In this document: positions 36,625 to 46,457 of the stretch, one piece after another
How positions within the stretch are numbered: the stretch's first letter is position 1
How the letters are laid out: each line of letters opens with the position of its first letter
Source: Saprospirales bacterium
Lineage (GTDB): Bacteria > Bacteroidota > Bacteroidia > Chitinophagales > Saprospiraceae
Assembly (NCBI GenBank): GCA_007695035.1
Contig: REEO01000009.1
Location: forward strand, 1-64,000
Direction: 5' to 3'
Length of the DNA stretch: 64,000 bases
Translations under genes and position numbers: made by a program
The notes under the pieces: generated by a model
Seen by the model: only the letters and a program-made list of their open reading frames with translations
Told to the model about the DNA's origin: nothing
Database searches by the model: none

Positions 36625-37614
36625 ATGGAAAACTACAGAGATAACGATGCCGGGCAAATGACAACCGGCAGCAACAGACTGTTTGCCAATATTGACAAAG
36701 ACCTTGGATTCAGCTTTTTGTCTGCTGCTGGCTCAGAATTCACCGATTTACTCAACCGTGAGTTACACCGGTTCAGCAATCCATGGATTCAGGAAGAAAA
36801 GGTTGTATTCAGAGGAGTCAGGAACGATGAAGCCGAATTTAATCCAGTTAAACCACTGGAAGAAAGTGACCGGATAGTGATTTTGGTTGGAGATTACGAT
36901 TCTCCTGACCGTGAGTTAGAGAAGGCACTTGCCTGTCAACGTTCGGCACTGGTGGCCTGCGATGGTAGGACCGCTAATGAATTTCTGGATAAACACAGGA
37001 AAAACTGTGCAATTAAATATCTTGCCAGTCAACGGCATTTGCTAGAGGATGAGGTTTATGATTGGGTGAAAACTCAACAGGACATAATGCCATTGGGGAA
37101 AATTCGCTCCGGCTTTCGTGAATTGGAGCCCGAATTGAGGGAAACGGAATGCTGCTTTTTCAATCTCTCTGCCATTCGCCATTCCGATGCTCCGGGAAAG
37201 CGGGGTAGCGATATTTCAGGTTTGACTTCCGAAGAGGCATGCCGGTTGTTGAGGTATTTCGGGGTAGGGGATTACAGCAGGGTTTTATGGATCAAGGGAT
37301 TTGAAGCCGATTCTTTTTCTGCGCCATTGACGGCAAATTTGATAGCTCAACTGGTTTGGTATTTTTTAAACGGGGCGGTTCACAGACCTGGGGATTATCC
37401 CCTTTCCAGTGAAAATTTGATTGAGTACACAGTCTCAAGTCACGAAAATTTACCGGATATTAGATTTTACAAAAGCAGATTTAGCGGGCGCTGGTGGTTT
37501 TCCATAGGTGCTGATTTCAATTTGTTGGAGGTAAAACCATGTTCTTACGAGGATTATTTGCTGATGTGTGAAGGGGAGATTAGTGATCGTATTGCACTGG
37601 CCGTTGACGCCTGA
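36625..37614 (+). CDS. Degenerate arginase-fold protein
   Basis: A 329-residue protein. Several blocks recall the arginase/formimidoylglutamase-like family of Bacteroidota: LGKIRSGFRELEPELRETE, FFNLSAIRHSDAP, LTSEEACRLLRYFGVGDYSRVLWIKGFE, LTANLIAQLVWYFLNGAV, and the end RWWFSIGAD... PCSYEDYLLMCEGEISDR. The metal-binding motifs of an active ureohydrolase (GGDHS, DAHxD, SFDxD) are not visible; the usual Asp after SF is Asn here. The resemblance is from memory and unverified. It looks like a pseudoenzyme. It is single and plus-strand. Confidence 0.75.
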   Translation: MENYRDNDAGQMTTGSNRLFANIDKDLGFSFLSAAGSEFTDLLNRELHRFSNPWIQEEKVVFRGVRNDEAEFNPVKPLEESDRIVILVGDYDSPDRELEKALACQRSALVACDGRTANEFLDKHRKNCAIKYLASQRHLLEDEVYDWVKTQQDIMPLGKIRSGFRELEPELRETECCFFNLSAIRHSDAPGKRGSDISGLTSEEACRLLRYFGVGDYSRVLWIKGFEADSFSAPLTANLIAQLVWYFLNGAVHRPGDYPLSSENLIEYTVSSHENLPDIRFYKSRFSGRWWFSIGADFNLLEVKPCSYEDYLLMCEGEISDRIALAVDA

Positions 37615-37642
37615 CCGGGAATTCTTTTTATCGGAATCTCGA

Positions 37643-38962
37643 TTATTTAGAGCTAACAATTCTTTCCAAACCAATTCCTCTTGAGCCTTTGAGGAGGATA
37701 GAGTGATTCTGGATGCCCTGTGTTTCAAGTTCCTCCGCAACTTTATCTGCTGACGGAAAATGCCGGATTGGAGCTTTGACATCCAATTTGCCAAATTCTT
37801 TACCCACCAACCACAGTTGTTCGTATTTATCATTTTTATCCTGTAAGTCGCGAACGAGCTGACGGTGCTCTTCCATACTGTCTGTTCCCAGTTCCAACAT
37901 ATCTCCCAGAATTAGAATACGCGGATTGGAGAAGTTTTCCAAAAAATGATCGATCGATGCACGCATAGAGCTTGGATTCGCATTGTATGCATCGAGGAAT
38001 ACGGTGTTGGTTCTAAAGTTGATGATCTCCGATCGGTTTGTAAAGGGCTTGAAAGTAGAGATGCCGGCTGCTATTTCCTCTTGAGAAAGTCCGTAAAAAG
38101 CACCGGTAGCAATTGCTGAAACAATATTTGGAAAGTTGTATCGACCGGTGAGTTGACAATTCACTTCTGTATAGTAGCTAGATTTACTGAGCTTAAATCG
38201 GAGCTTGATTTCGGGATAATGGGCCATTAATTCAGCCTGTACAATCAATTCTCTTCTGGTTTTCCGGACTTCATTCGAGCTGTAAAATACCCTGTTTTTA
38301 ACCTTTTTACTATTGGCATCCAGGTATTTCTCAGCCAGGTTGACCAATGCGGCCCCTTTTCTTTCTGCCAGACTGTCGTACAATTCACTTTTTGCGTGAA
38401 TCACGCCTTCAAGTGTTCCGAAACCTTCGAGATGGGCTTTGCCAATATTTGTGATCATTCCGACATCGGGTTCTGCAATTTGGCACAGTTGAGCTATTTC
38501 GCCCGGTGCATTGGCACCCATTTCGAGTACTATGAGTTCGGTCCCCGGTTTGGTGTTAAGTATGGTAAAGGGGAGTCCTATCAGATTATTGTAGTTGCCA
38601 CTTGTTGCGTGGACCTTGTATTTTTGACAAAGCACCGATTTGATTAATTCCTTGGTAGTGGTTTTTCCATTGGACCCAGTCAGTGCAAAAACGCTGCCCT
38701 CGAAATTTTTCCGGTGGTGATTAGCCAGTTGTTGCATGGTTTGCAGTGCGTCGGCGACCATGAAAAAGTCCGGGTGACTACCTGCGATTTTCGGATTGTC
38801 AACAACAGCGGCCAACGCACCATTTTCGATGGCTTTTGCGGCAAACTTATTGGCGTCAAAGTTGGGTCCCTTGATTGCAAAGAATATTTCTCCCTCCCTG
38901 ATCTTGCGGGAATCAATACATACGCCTCTAGAATTTCGAAAAGTTTGATACAGCGCTTTCAT
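37643..38962 (-). CDS. murF: UDP-N-acetylmuramoyl-tripeptide--D-alanyl-D-alanine ligase
   Basis: A 439-residue Mur ligase. The N-terminal substrate domain has [18 protein letters not shown], the ATP-binding loop is [14 protein letters not shown] (about residue 95), then [12 protein letters not shown] and [12 protein letters not shown]. The C-terminal ligase domain has [13 protein letters not shown]. MurF adds D-Ala-D-Ala to the UDP-MurNAc-tripeptide, the last cytoplasmic step of peptidoglycan precursor synthesis. It follows gldJ on the same strand; a strong terminator between them suggests separate transcription. Confidence 0.96.
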   Translation of the reverse strand: MKALYQTFRNSRGVCIDSRKIREGEIFFAIKGPNFDANKFAAKAIENGALAAVVDNPKIAGSHPDFFMVADALQTMQQLANHHRKNFEGSVFALTGSNGKTTTKELIKSVLCQKYKVHATSGNYNNLIGLPFTILNTKPGTELIVLEMGANAPGEIAQLCQIAEPDVGMITNIGKAHLEGFGTLEGVIHAKSELYDSLAERKGAALVNLAEKYLDANSKKVKNRVFYSSNEVRKTRRELIVQAELMAHYPEIKLRFKLSKSSYYTEVNCQLTGRYNFPNIVSAIATGAFYGLSQEEIAAGISTFKPFTNRSEIINFRTNTVFLDAYNANPSSMRASIDHFLENFSNPRILILGDMLELGTDSMEEHRQLVRDLQDKNDKYEQLWLVGKEFGKLDVKAPIRHFPSADKVAEELETQGIQNHSILLKGSRGIGLERIVSSK

Positions 38963-39058
38963 TTACTTGTAGTTCATGAAAAATCGAAGCGGAAAAGTTT
39001 ATGAATTATTCCAGATTACCTGGACTCATTCATCAACTTTTATAAAACGCATCAGGGT

Positions 39059-39099
39059 TAAAAAAAATCCCCGACTTCAAAGATATGAAGCCGGGGATT
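39059..39099 (-). terminator. Strong terminator after gldJ
   Basis: On the minus strand a 14-bp stem (13 pairs, one A.C mismatch) closes a 6-nt loop, and a seven-T run follows. It lies 28 nt past the gldJ stop in the direction of transcription. It should block read-through into murF. Confidence 0.85.
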
Positions 39100-39126
39100 G
39101 ATTATTTTATAAAAAAGGTAAATCCG

Positions 39127-40614
39127 TTATCTGAACCTCCTCTCTGAGGAGCCACCGAAGAAATTACCGGCATCGTCGTCATTACCTTCAGGCCCTCCGG
39201 TCCTCGTCATTGCAAGTCGGAATCCGACCGTTCTGGATGACGCTCCCTGGTCCATGAATCTTCTTTGACTGGGTGACATCCAGTAAGCTCTGTCAGCCCA
39301 AGATCCTCCCTTAATTACTCTTGCATCATTGTTAATAAGAGTATGTTCACCGTAGGCGTAGTTCACAAATTCAGAGTCACCGTCCCCAAAGTCTCTGGCA
39401 TCAGCTACATTGTAGTTTGGTTGCTGTTCGAGATGTCTCTCTGTAACTTCCCTCCGCTCTAATCTGCCAAGGCTATCCCTTCCAACAGGGCGTCCGTCTT
39501 CATCTCTGACCACTTCAGTGAAAATATTTCCACGGAATGGATTTAAGTCGTTTTGATCAACGTCTCTAAGCGTTTCGGTGGTGAGCGGTCTATAGACATC
39601 TTTAACCCACTCACTCACATTACCGGCCATGTTGTAAAGGCCAAAATCATTGGGTAAAAATGATTTAACCGGAGCTGGGATTGCTGCATTGTCATTAAGA
39701 GCAACTGAAACACCCATATAGTCACCTCCACGATGTTTAAAGTTGGCCAGCATTTGACCCTGGTGGCGGTCTCGTCTTTGATATCTCATGTTGGTGCCAT
39801 CCCAGGGGAAAATCCTTCTGTCGGTAATCAACTCGTCACCGCGGTCACCTTGCAAGCCGTGAAGCGCCATTGCTGCATATTCCCATTCAGCTTCTGTTGG
39901 GAGTCTGTAGCTTGGGAGAAGAATTCCATCCTCAAAGCGAACTCTACGCTCACCGCCGGTTCTGAGGTCGGGCAGGTTCTCTCTAACACTTCCCTCATAA
40001 AGCCCGGCAAGGTAGGACTCTGTATTGAAGTTATCTTCATCTCTTTGATCAGGATTGGGATTCAAAATACCTCTTTCGATCAAAAGGTATTCATTAACCC
40101 TGTCTGTTCGCCATTCGGCGTAGCGGGTAGCTTGTTCCCAGGATACACCTACGACAGGATACTCATCATAGGCGGGAAATCGGAAATAAGTTTCCACGAA
40201 AGGCTCGTTGTAAGCCAATTCTTCTCTCCACACAAGAGTATCCGGCAGGGCATCTCTGTACACTTCCGGGTAGGATTCATAAACCCTGTTAAGCCAAAAG
40301 ACATATTCTCTGTAGTCGATGTTGGCTATTTCAGTTTCATCCATGTAAAAGGAAGATACAGTCACTCTGCGCGGGGTGTTGTTCCAGCGGAACATCACAT
40401 CTTCATCAGTGAGACCCATTGTAAAAGTACCACCGGGGATAAGTACCAAATTTGGGCCAGTTATCTGACCCTCGTAATCGAGTTTTTCAAATCCTCCCCA
40501 TTCTTGGTCATTGTAAACCCAGCCTGTGGTTGGAGACCTCTCCTGTTGACGGCAGCTAATGAGCACCAGTCCGGCGAAGAGAAACATAATTACGATATTC
40601 AAATTCTTAATCAT
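39127..40614 (-). CDS. gldJ: Gliding-motility/T9SS lipoprotein GldJ
   Basis: A 495-residue lipoprotein (signal ends LVLISC) with a formylglycine-generating-enzyme-like (sulfatase-modifying factor) fold: LIPGGTFTMGLTDEDVM, FYMDETEIANIDYREYV, YPVVGVSWEQATRYAEWR, LPTEAEWEYAAMAL, GNVSEWVKDVYRPL and the C-terminal RVIKGGSWADRAYWM. The start STGWVYNDQEWGGFEKLDYEGQ-like region and PDTLVWREELAYNE segment match GldJ of Flavobacterium, as recalled. GldJ is an outer-membrane lipoprotein needed for gliding and type IX secretion; it lacks the Cys pair used by true FGE. It has a textbook promoter. Confidence 0.93.
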   Translation of the reverse strand: MIKNLNIVIMFLFAGLVLISCRQQERSPTTGWVYNDQEWGGFEKLDYEGQITGPNLVLIPGGTFTMGLTDEDVMFRWNNTPRRVTVSSFYMDETEIANIDYREYVFWLNRVYESYPEVYRDALPDTLVWREELAYNEPFVETYFRFPAYDEYPVVGVSWEQATRYAEWRTDRVNEYLLIERGILNPNPDQRDEDNFNTESYLAGLYEGSVRENLPDLRTGGERRVRFEDGILLPSYRLPTEAEWEYAAMALHGLQGDRGDELITDRRIFPWDGTNMRYQRRDRHQGQMLANFKHRGGDYMGVSVALNDNAAIPAPVKSFLPNDFGLYNMAGNVSEWVKDVYRPLTTETLRDVDQNDLNPFRGNIFTEVVRDEDGRPVGRDSLGRLERREVTERHLEQQPNYNVADARDFGDGDSEFVNYAYGEHTLINNDARVIKGGSWADRAYWMSPSQRRFMDQGASSRTVGFRLAMTRTGGPEGNDDDAGNFFGGSSERRFR

Positions 40615-40639
40615 GAGACATTAGTTTTTCACGTGGGTA

Positions 40640-40671
40640 CAAATATACGAACCTATTTTGGATGCCACAAA
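40640..40671 (-). promoter_or_regulatory. Promoter of gldJ (best consensus in the window)
   Basis: TTTG at 40668-40671, a 20-nt spacer, then TATATTTG at 40640-40647, all on the minus strand. This is a perfect match to the phylum's promoter. Transcription would start near 40633, about 20 nt before the ATG. Confidence 0.78.
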
Positions 40672-40906
40672 AATTTTTAATAACCTTAACGTTTGTATGT
40701 TGTATTACTTAAAAGCTTTATTTGATGTTCTTGCATCTATACTGCATTCACAATCAAGCTGTTATTATGGCTATTGCGCTAGCTTATCAGGTAATTTAGA
40801 GGTCTCCCGAATTGAAACCAATTTATTTTGACTGATTATAACTGCTTTGAAATTCCCGGAAGACGCTGATTTTCAAAATAATTTACCTCCATCTCCCTTC
40901 AAGGAC

Positions 40907-41917
40907 CTACCTGAATATGTCTAAACAGTCGGAGTAATCAACGCGCTGTCTGCCTGGTTGATTGTCCAGGTTGATCAAAATACTAATTTCGTGGCTTCCT
41001 CGCCCCACTCCTGCAAGTTGTGAAATAGTCAGGTCGTAAGCGTAGCCAATTCGGTAAATTTGCTCTTCAAATCCAAAGTGTATCTGCACTGCGTCGGGAT
41101 TTCTACCACTGTGTCTGTAATAGAGTCCTGTGTGAATGCTTGAGAAACGGAGGTTGAATCCAGCATTGATCTGGCTGGCGTTGCCCTGCCTTGCAAACAA
41201 AAGATTGGGCGCAAAGTAGTTGTTCTCATTGTGGTCAAGAGATATTTCAGTGCCGGTCATTAGGGTGTAGAGCACGGATAATCTCGGATTGTCTGCACCT
41301 GGTTCGTCCAAAAAACCCACATTGGGAGAGTTGAGGTGTCGCAATCCTATGCCGACGTAAAAATCCGGAGAGGAAAACAGCAATCCAAAACCCAGGTCAA
41401 AGTAGCGATTGGTCAAATTCTCCGGTCTTGTCTCTTCTGTTGGTATTGGCTGTCCACCGGGATTAACACGCCCGTGAACAGGGTCTAATTGGTCACCAAA
41501 AACAAGCTTGTCCCAGTCCAAATGACTCTGAATACCTGTAACCTCAATTCCGGATTGGAAATAGGTGTCAGAACTCAACCTCAACCGGTAGGAATAGTAC
41601 CCGGACACCCTGGTGTTGATCATAATACCGTCTCCCGCATTGTCGCTTAATATAAGTCCCCCAAAGCCCGAGTTAATGCGCTCAAAATACTGGCTGTATG
41701 CCAGGGAGTAAGTCCTGTAAGCGGATGAAAATCCCGGCCATTGCAACCTAAACGAAGCACCGATCAAAGGCGAATTGGTCGTACCTGAAAAGGCGGGGTT
41801 GATTTGCATGGGCGTGAAATAATACTGGCTATATATGGGATCCTGGCTGAAACTACTCGTGGGTAGCGCAGTTGTAAAAACGGCTGCGAAAATCATTGCC
41901 CGGAAATATAAAAGCAT
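40907..41917 (-). CDS. Type IX secretion system membrane protein, PorP/SprF family
   Basis: A 336-residue outer-membrane beta-barrel protein with a signal peptide (cleavage after SSFSQ) and the PorP/SprF opening DPIYSQYYFTPMQINPAFSG. It then has repeated strand patterns such as YSLAYSQYFERINSGFGGLILSDNAG. PorP/SprF proteins anchor or export large adhesins in concert with the T9SS core, often with a partner carrying a type B C-terminal domain. No such partner is adjacent. It lies between gldJ and the divergent porU, on the minus strand. Confidence 0.92.
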   Translation of the reverse strand: MLLYFRAMIFAAVFTTALPTSSFSQDPIYSQYYFTPMQINPAFSGTTNSPLIGASFRLQWPGFSSAYRTYSLAYSQYFERINSGFGGLILSDNAGDGIMINTRVSGYYSYRLRLSSDTYFQSGIEVTGIQSHLDWDKLVFGDQLDPVHGRVNPGGQPIPTEETRPENLTNRYFDLGFGLLFSSPDFYVGIGLRHLNSPNVGFLDEPGADNPRLSVLYTLMTGTEISLDHNENNYFAPNLLFARQGNASQINAGFNLRFSSIHTGLYYRHSGRNPDAVQIHFGFEEQIYRIGYAYDLTISQLAGVGRGSHEISILINLDNQPGRQRVDYSDCLDIFR

Positions 41918-42222
41918 TATTCTTTGTCTTAAATCGTCCTAAACAAACAAAGATACGCCTTTTTGTGTTGCACGGCTCAATATGTTTAAGCCTCTATCTG
42001 GTCGTAATCATGGGATTTTTTTAAATGTTAACTTCATACTAAATGCCCTGTCAACAGGTTTTTTTAGCGGGATTGTGAAGGGGTGTGATTTCGCGAATCT
42101 TGTTTTTTTGTCAAGTTGCACCTTTTAGTATGAAATGATTCACGATGGCAATCGTCTAACATTTTGACTCGTTTATCAACCCCGTGAATGGTTAGCTTAT
42201 GTAAATTCAATATGACGCTTCA
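41918..42222. other. Intergenic region between divergent porP-like and porU genes
   Basis: About 305 bases without a gene. It holds a promoter for the porP-like gene and presumably one for porU, for which I see no good consensus. A 14-nt word tgccctgtcaacag at 42044-42057 also occurs at 9091-9104. Confidence 0.55.
41948..41980 (-). promoter_or_regulatory. Probable promoter of the porP-like gene
   Basis: TTG (41978-41980), a 22-nt spacer and TATCTTTG (41948-41955) on the minus strand. Transcription would start near 41941, about 24 nt ahead of the ATG at 41917. Confidence 0.55.
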
Positions 42223-45200
42223 ATGAAAAAAGCCGAGTACCACCCTTATAATAAAGTGTTTTCTCCAGGGAAAGCCGCCAGGCATCATGTGTTGAGTTAT
42301 TTGTCCGAAATTAGTTCTGTTAATAGTTTTGGTTTGGTGCTACTAATCCTTGCAATGTTCACTTCCATACCCTCTGCAGCAGCTCAGGTGGTTTTGAACA
42401 AACAAGTGGATTTAGATTGGTACGATCACCCAATCCCCGAGTTAAAAAATATGGATGATCCGGTACTGATACCCTATTTTAAAGATGCGCTGTTTTCATC
42501 CGAAGAGTTGCCCCTCCCAATGTTTACGATCCGCGTTGAAGTGCCCGGTCCTGGTGAGCTTGAAATCAATTTCCGCATCGTAGGTTCATCCGAACCCGAG
42601 TTCAGTGTATCGGCGGAGGTTGTTGAAAAGCTTTCTGCAAAGGTCGAACCCGCATACATTATAGAAAGTGATCGTGGCAATTATTATGCGAGGATATTTT
42701 TCAAGCCATTTGTCTCCAATTCTGCCGGAAGTGTTCTGTTGATGGAGTCTTTTGCTGTATCCGTTACATTCTCTTCAAGCGATGACGGGCCTTTTACTTC
42801 CGTTGCGAGAAGTGGTTTTAAGCGTCATTCAGAACTCGCTGAGGGGGACATTTATAAAATTGCAGTTCCATCTGCCGGCTTATACAAAATAGACGCCTCC
42901 TTTCTCAGTGACGAACTTGGATTGCAGGCTTCAGATATTCCCGTGGACAAAATCCGCGTGTTGGGCAATCGAGGTGGAATGTTGCCGCAGTTAGCCGGAG
43001 CTGAGCGTGTCGATGATATGGAGGAATTGCCCACCCGGTTTGTGGGAAGTGGCACACATTTGAGTCAGGGCGAGTTTTTGCTCTTTTTTGCCGAGGGGCC
43101 ACAGAACTGGACATACCTGGGTGATCAGGACATATTTGATAAACCCAAAAATATTTACGACGATCTCAACTATTACTTTATCTCTATTGGAGAAAAGGAT
43201 CGTTTATATATTCCTCAGGCAGGTTCTTTGTCAGGTTCAGAACATACTTTTGATACGTATGATTTCCTTCAGCGGTACGAGCGCGACAGGGTTAATGTAA
43301 TGGGTGCGAATCCCAGCTTTTACGGCAGTGGACAGCGTTGGTTTGGAGATAATCTCAGCAATATCAGACAAAAAGACTACAGTTCAGAATTTGATCTCGA
43401 AGGCTTCATTCCAGGAACGCAATTTGAAGTATATACAGAGTTTGCAATTAGATCGAATCAAACTTCCACCTCGCGACTGAACGTTGGCAAGGAGAGTTTT
43501 GTGGAAACTGTAAGCAGTGTAAATACATCCAGTGTAATCGGAAGATTTGCTCACCTGGGAAGTATCCACGCAATTAAAACAGTAGGAGAAGATCCTATTA
43601 CTGTTCACTTTGAAATACCCAACACGGGTTCTATTTCCGAGTCCTGGATGGATTTCATTCAGATTAGGGGTAAAAAAGAGTTGTCCTTTGATGGAGAGCC
43701 ACTTTTTTTTCGGGACAGCAGAAGTCTGGATTATAATATTTCCTCTTTTGAAATGAGAAACCCACGGGGTAATGATGTTCACATATGGGATGTTACCGAT
43801 CCTCATTTTGTCACGGAAATGCCGGTTGAATCGGACGGTCAAAGTGTTCGCTTCACTTTTTTCTCCAATGAGTTGAAAGAATTCACGGCCTTTGACCCTA
43901 CTTACAATTTTCCCCGGCCAAAATTTATTGAAAAAGTACCCAATCAAAACCTTCACAGCCTTGAATCGGCTGAATTGGTGATAATTTACCACGAGGATTT
44001 TGAGAGTGCCGCCAAAGAGTTGGCTGAGCACAGACGAAGTTTCAGCGGTCTGGAGGTAGTGGCAGTTCCCGCGCAGCAGGTTTACAACGAATTTGGAGGT
44101 GGCTCACAGGACCCTACAGCCATACGCGATTTTGCTAGAATGTTTTATACCCGTACCGACGACTTCAGGTATTTACTATTATTCGGAGATGGGAGCTATG
44201 ATTACCGGGGGCTCATGGATGGTCTGCCCAATCAAAATTTTATCCCCGTTTATCAGACACCTCACTCCCTTCATGCAATTTCGGCCTTCCCCTCCGATGA
44301 TTACTTTGGATTGTTGGACCCTAACGAAGGGGCCAATTTAGTGGGTGGTGTAGATATAGCAGTAGGTCGTTTGCCTGTGCGTACAGAGCGAGAGGCACAA
44401 GATGTGGTCAATAAGATTATTTCTTACGATACCAACCCTCAATCCCTCGGAGATTGGAGGCTAAACCTCGGCTTTGTAGCTGACAATGGAGACAACAACC
44501 TCCATTTAAATCAGACCAGAAATCTGGTGAGGCGTGTAAAAGAAAACCATCCGGAATACCACATTGAAAAAGTATTTTTAGATGCTTTTGAGCGTGTTTC
44601 TACTCCGGGCGGTAACAGATTTCCAGATGCGAATAAGGCATTGAATCGAATGATGAATCGCGGTCCCCTGGTCATCAATTACCTCGGACATGGTGGTCCT
44701 GCAGGTTGGACGCAAGAAAGGGTATTACAGGTGCCGGATATTTTGTCCTGGAGCAACTCGGATCAACTCTCCCTGATGATAACAGCGACTTGTTCATTTG
44801 CAAATTACGACGACCCGGCCATCACTTCCGGAGGGGAACACACCCTGCTAAATCCCAATGGTGGTGTATTTGGTTTGTTGACCACTACCAGACTGGTTTA
44901 TGCGTTTGCCAATGAACGTCTCAACAGAGAAGTGCTGAACAGATTGTTTGTTAATGACCAACAGGAAAGACCCACTATTGGTGAAGTAATGAGGTTGTCA
45001 AAAAATGCCAATAGTGCCGATACCCTAAATGTCAATGCCAGAAAATTTACTCTTCTGGGAGACCCATCGCAAAAACTCAACATCCCCGAATACAGAGTGG
45101 TAACAACCTCTGTCAACGGAGTGGATACAGACCAGGAAGCACCTGACACACTCAAGGCCATGCAGCATGTGGTTATTACCGGAGAGGTGAGAGACCATCA

Positions 45201-46191
45201 GGATGAACTCCTGGGTGATTTCAACGGGGTGATGGAATTTACTCTTTTTGACAAGCCGGTGGTGGAATCAACCCTTGGACAGGGGCCCCGTAGTAACAAG
45301 CAAGAATTTGAAGTCCAGAACAAAATCCTTTTCAAGGGAAGCGCAAGTGTAGAGGCTGGCCATTTCACCATTGAATTCAAGGTGCCATTGGATATTAATT
45401 ATAAGCCGGGCTACGGAAAAGCCAGCTATTTTGCTTACACTGATGATATGCGGACTGCAGCAGGTGCATATCAGGATATAATTATTGGCGGTTCCGTGGA
45501 TTCACTGCCTGAAAATGTGGAAGGCCCGCAGGTGAGACTGTATATGAATGACAAAAATTTTGTATCAGGGGGAATAACCGATGCCAACCCCATCCTGCTG
45601 GCAAAACTTGAAAGTGAAGTGGGTATCAATGTGACCGGAAACAGTATCGGTAGAGAATTGACTGCATATCTCTATGGTGAATCATCAGAAAAAATAACTC
45701 TCAATGATTACTACCAGGCAGAAATGGATGATTTTACCAGAGGAGAAGTAAGGTACCCATTTAGAAATCTTAAAGACGGTAGTTACGAGATTAATTTCAT
45801 CGCCTGGGACATATTGAATAACAGAGGTGAGGCCAGTCTTGAGTTTGTCGTAGCCAGTGACCGGGATAGGGTGATACAGCAATTGTTCAACTTCCCCAAT
45901 CCCATGAGTGACCATACAGAGATTCAGTTCGAGCACAATCTGCCACCGGGTAAAATGGATATCAGAATAACTATCTTATCGGTAGATGGCAAATTGGTCG
46001 GAGAAATGGAGAGTTCGGCTTTTTCCGACGGATACAGAGTTACAGGCCTGAAATGGGATGGAACGACCCACTCGGGATCTCCACTTCCCAATGGCCTGTA
46101 TTTTTACAATGTGGAAGTCCGTACAGATCACCCGGACGCAGATAATAAAATAGTCAAAAGCGAGTTTGAAAGACTTGTAATAATGAGATAG
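42223..46191 (+). CDS. porU: T9SS C-terminal signal peptidase PorU
   Basis: A 1322-residue exported C25-family (gingipain-like) peptidase that trims the C-terminal domain of secreted cargo at the cell surface. The catalytic His lies in NYLGHGGPAGW (H823) and the Cys in ITATCSFANYDDP (C857), both in the usual order. A signal-like helix is at residues about 36-53, after an unusually long 35-residue n-region. An N-terminal beta domain precedes the protease part, and the last 110 residues form an Ig/FlgD-like module (VDGKLVGEME ... SPLPNGLYFYNVEV). It is the first gene of a plus-strand pair with porV. The start is uncertain because the n-region is long. Confidence 0.95.
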   Translation: MKKAEYHPYNKVFSPGKAARHHVLSYLSEISSVNSFGLVLLILAMFTSIPSAAAQVVLNKQVDLDWYDHPIPELKNMDDPVLIPYFKDALFSSEELPLPMFTIRVEVPGPGELEINFRIVGSSEPEFSVSAEVVEKLSAKVEPAYIIESDRGNYYARIFFKPFVSNSAGSVLLMESFAVSVTFSSSDDGPFTSVARSGFKRHSELAEGDIYKIAVPSAGLYKIDASFLSDELGLQASDIPVDKIRVLGNRGGMLPQLAGAERVDDMEELPTRFVGSGTHLSQGEFLLFFAEGPQNWTYLGDQDIFDKPKNIYDDLNYYFISIGEKDRLYIPQAGSLSGSEHTFDTYDFLQRYERDRVNVMGANPSFYGSGQRWFGDNLSNIRQKDYSSEFDLEGFIPGTQFEVYTEFAIRSNQTSTSRLNVGKESFVETVSSVNTSSVIGRFAHLGSIHAIKTVGEDPITVHFEIPNTGSISESWMDFIQIRGKKELSFDGEPLFFRDSRSLDYNISSFEMRNPRGNDVHIWDVTDPHFVTEMPVESDGQSVRFTFFSNELKEFTAFDPTYNFPRPKFIEKVPNQNLHSLESAELVIIYHEDFESAAKELAEHRRSFSGLEVVAVPAQQVYNEFGGGSQDPTAIRDFARMFYTRTDDFRYLLLFGDGSYDYRGLMDGLPNQNFIPVYQTPHSLHAISAFPSDDYFGLLDPNEGANLVGGVDIAVGRLPVRTEREAQDVVNKIISYDTNPQSLGDWRLNLGFVADNGDNNLHLNQTRNLVRRVKENHPEYHIEKVFLDAFERVSTPGGNRFPDANKALNRMMNRGPLVINYLGHGGPAGWTQERVLQVPDILSWSNSDQLSLMITATCSFANYDDPAITSGGEHTLLNPNGGVFGLLTTTRLVYAFANERLNREVLNRLFVNDQQERPTIGEVMRLSKNANSADTLNVNARKFTLLGDPSQKLNIPEYRVVTTSVNGVDTDQEAPDTLKAMQHVVITGEVRDHQDELLGDFNGVMEFTLFDKPVVESTLGQGPRSNKQEFEVQNKILFKGSASVEAGHFTIEFKVPLDINYKPGYGKASYFAYTDDMRTAAGAYQDIIIGGSVDSLPENVEGPQVRLYMNDKNFVSGGITDANPILLAKLESEVGINVTGNSIGRELTAYLYGESSEKITLNDYYQAEMDDFTRGEVRYPFRNLKDGSYEINFIAWDILNNRGEASLEFVVASDRDRVIQQLFNFPNPMSDHTEIQFEHNLPPGKMDIRITILSVDGKLVGEMESSAFSDGYRVTGLKWDGTTHSGSPLPNGLYFYNVEVRTDHPDADNKIVKSEFERLVIMR

Positions 46192-46223
46192 GATTGAAGT
46201 CGTTCATTTGACGAAAAAAATCT

Positions 46224-46231
46224 TAATTTTG
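46224..46231 (+). promoter_or_regulatory. Possible porV promoter -7 element
   Basis: TAATTTTG at 46224-46231 in the gap between porU and porV. The nearest TTTG upstream is only 13 nt away, so this is weak. If real, porV would be transcribed separately. Confidence 0.35.
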
Positions 46232-46457
46232 TGGAATATAGAATCCTTGATTCTGAGAGATTTGAAAGCAAACCTTAAAGGGGAATCTTCAATTGGTAGT
46301 TTTCAAAACTCTAATCGCAGGGTAAAACTATCAAAAACTGACAAAAAAAATAGTGCCGGTCAATACCTAAAACAACGGTCTTATTATCACTTACATGAAA
46401 GAAGTGTGCTTAATTATTTCAACCTCCACTCATGTGATTGATGAAAAAAATAATCTA

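Noticed and set aside
39127-40614. GldJ as a formylglycine-generating sulfatase-modifying enzyme
   Set aside because: The fold is similar but the catalytic Cys pair is missing, and the N-terminal lipoprotein signal and gliding-type blocks fit GldJ better.
39733-40680. A 315-codon open frame on the plus strand opposite gldJ
   Set aside because: It lies fully antisense to the clear gldJ coding sequence and has no family features; a composition shadow.
43384-44031. A 215-codon minus-strand frame inside porU
   Set aside because: Antisense to the well-supported porU; no domain signature.
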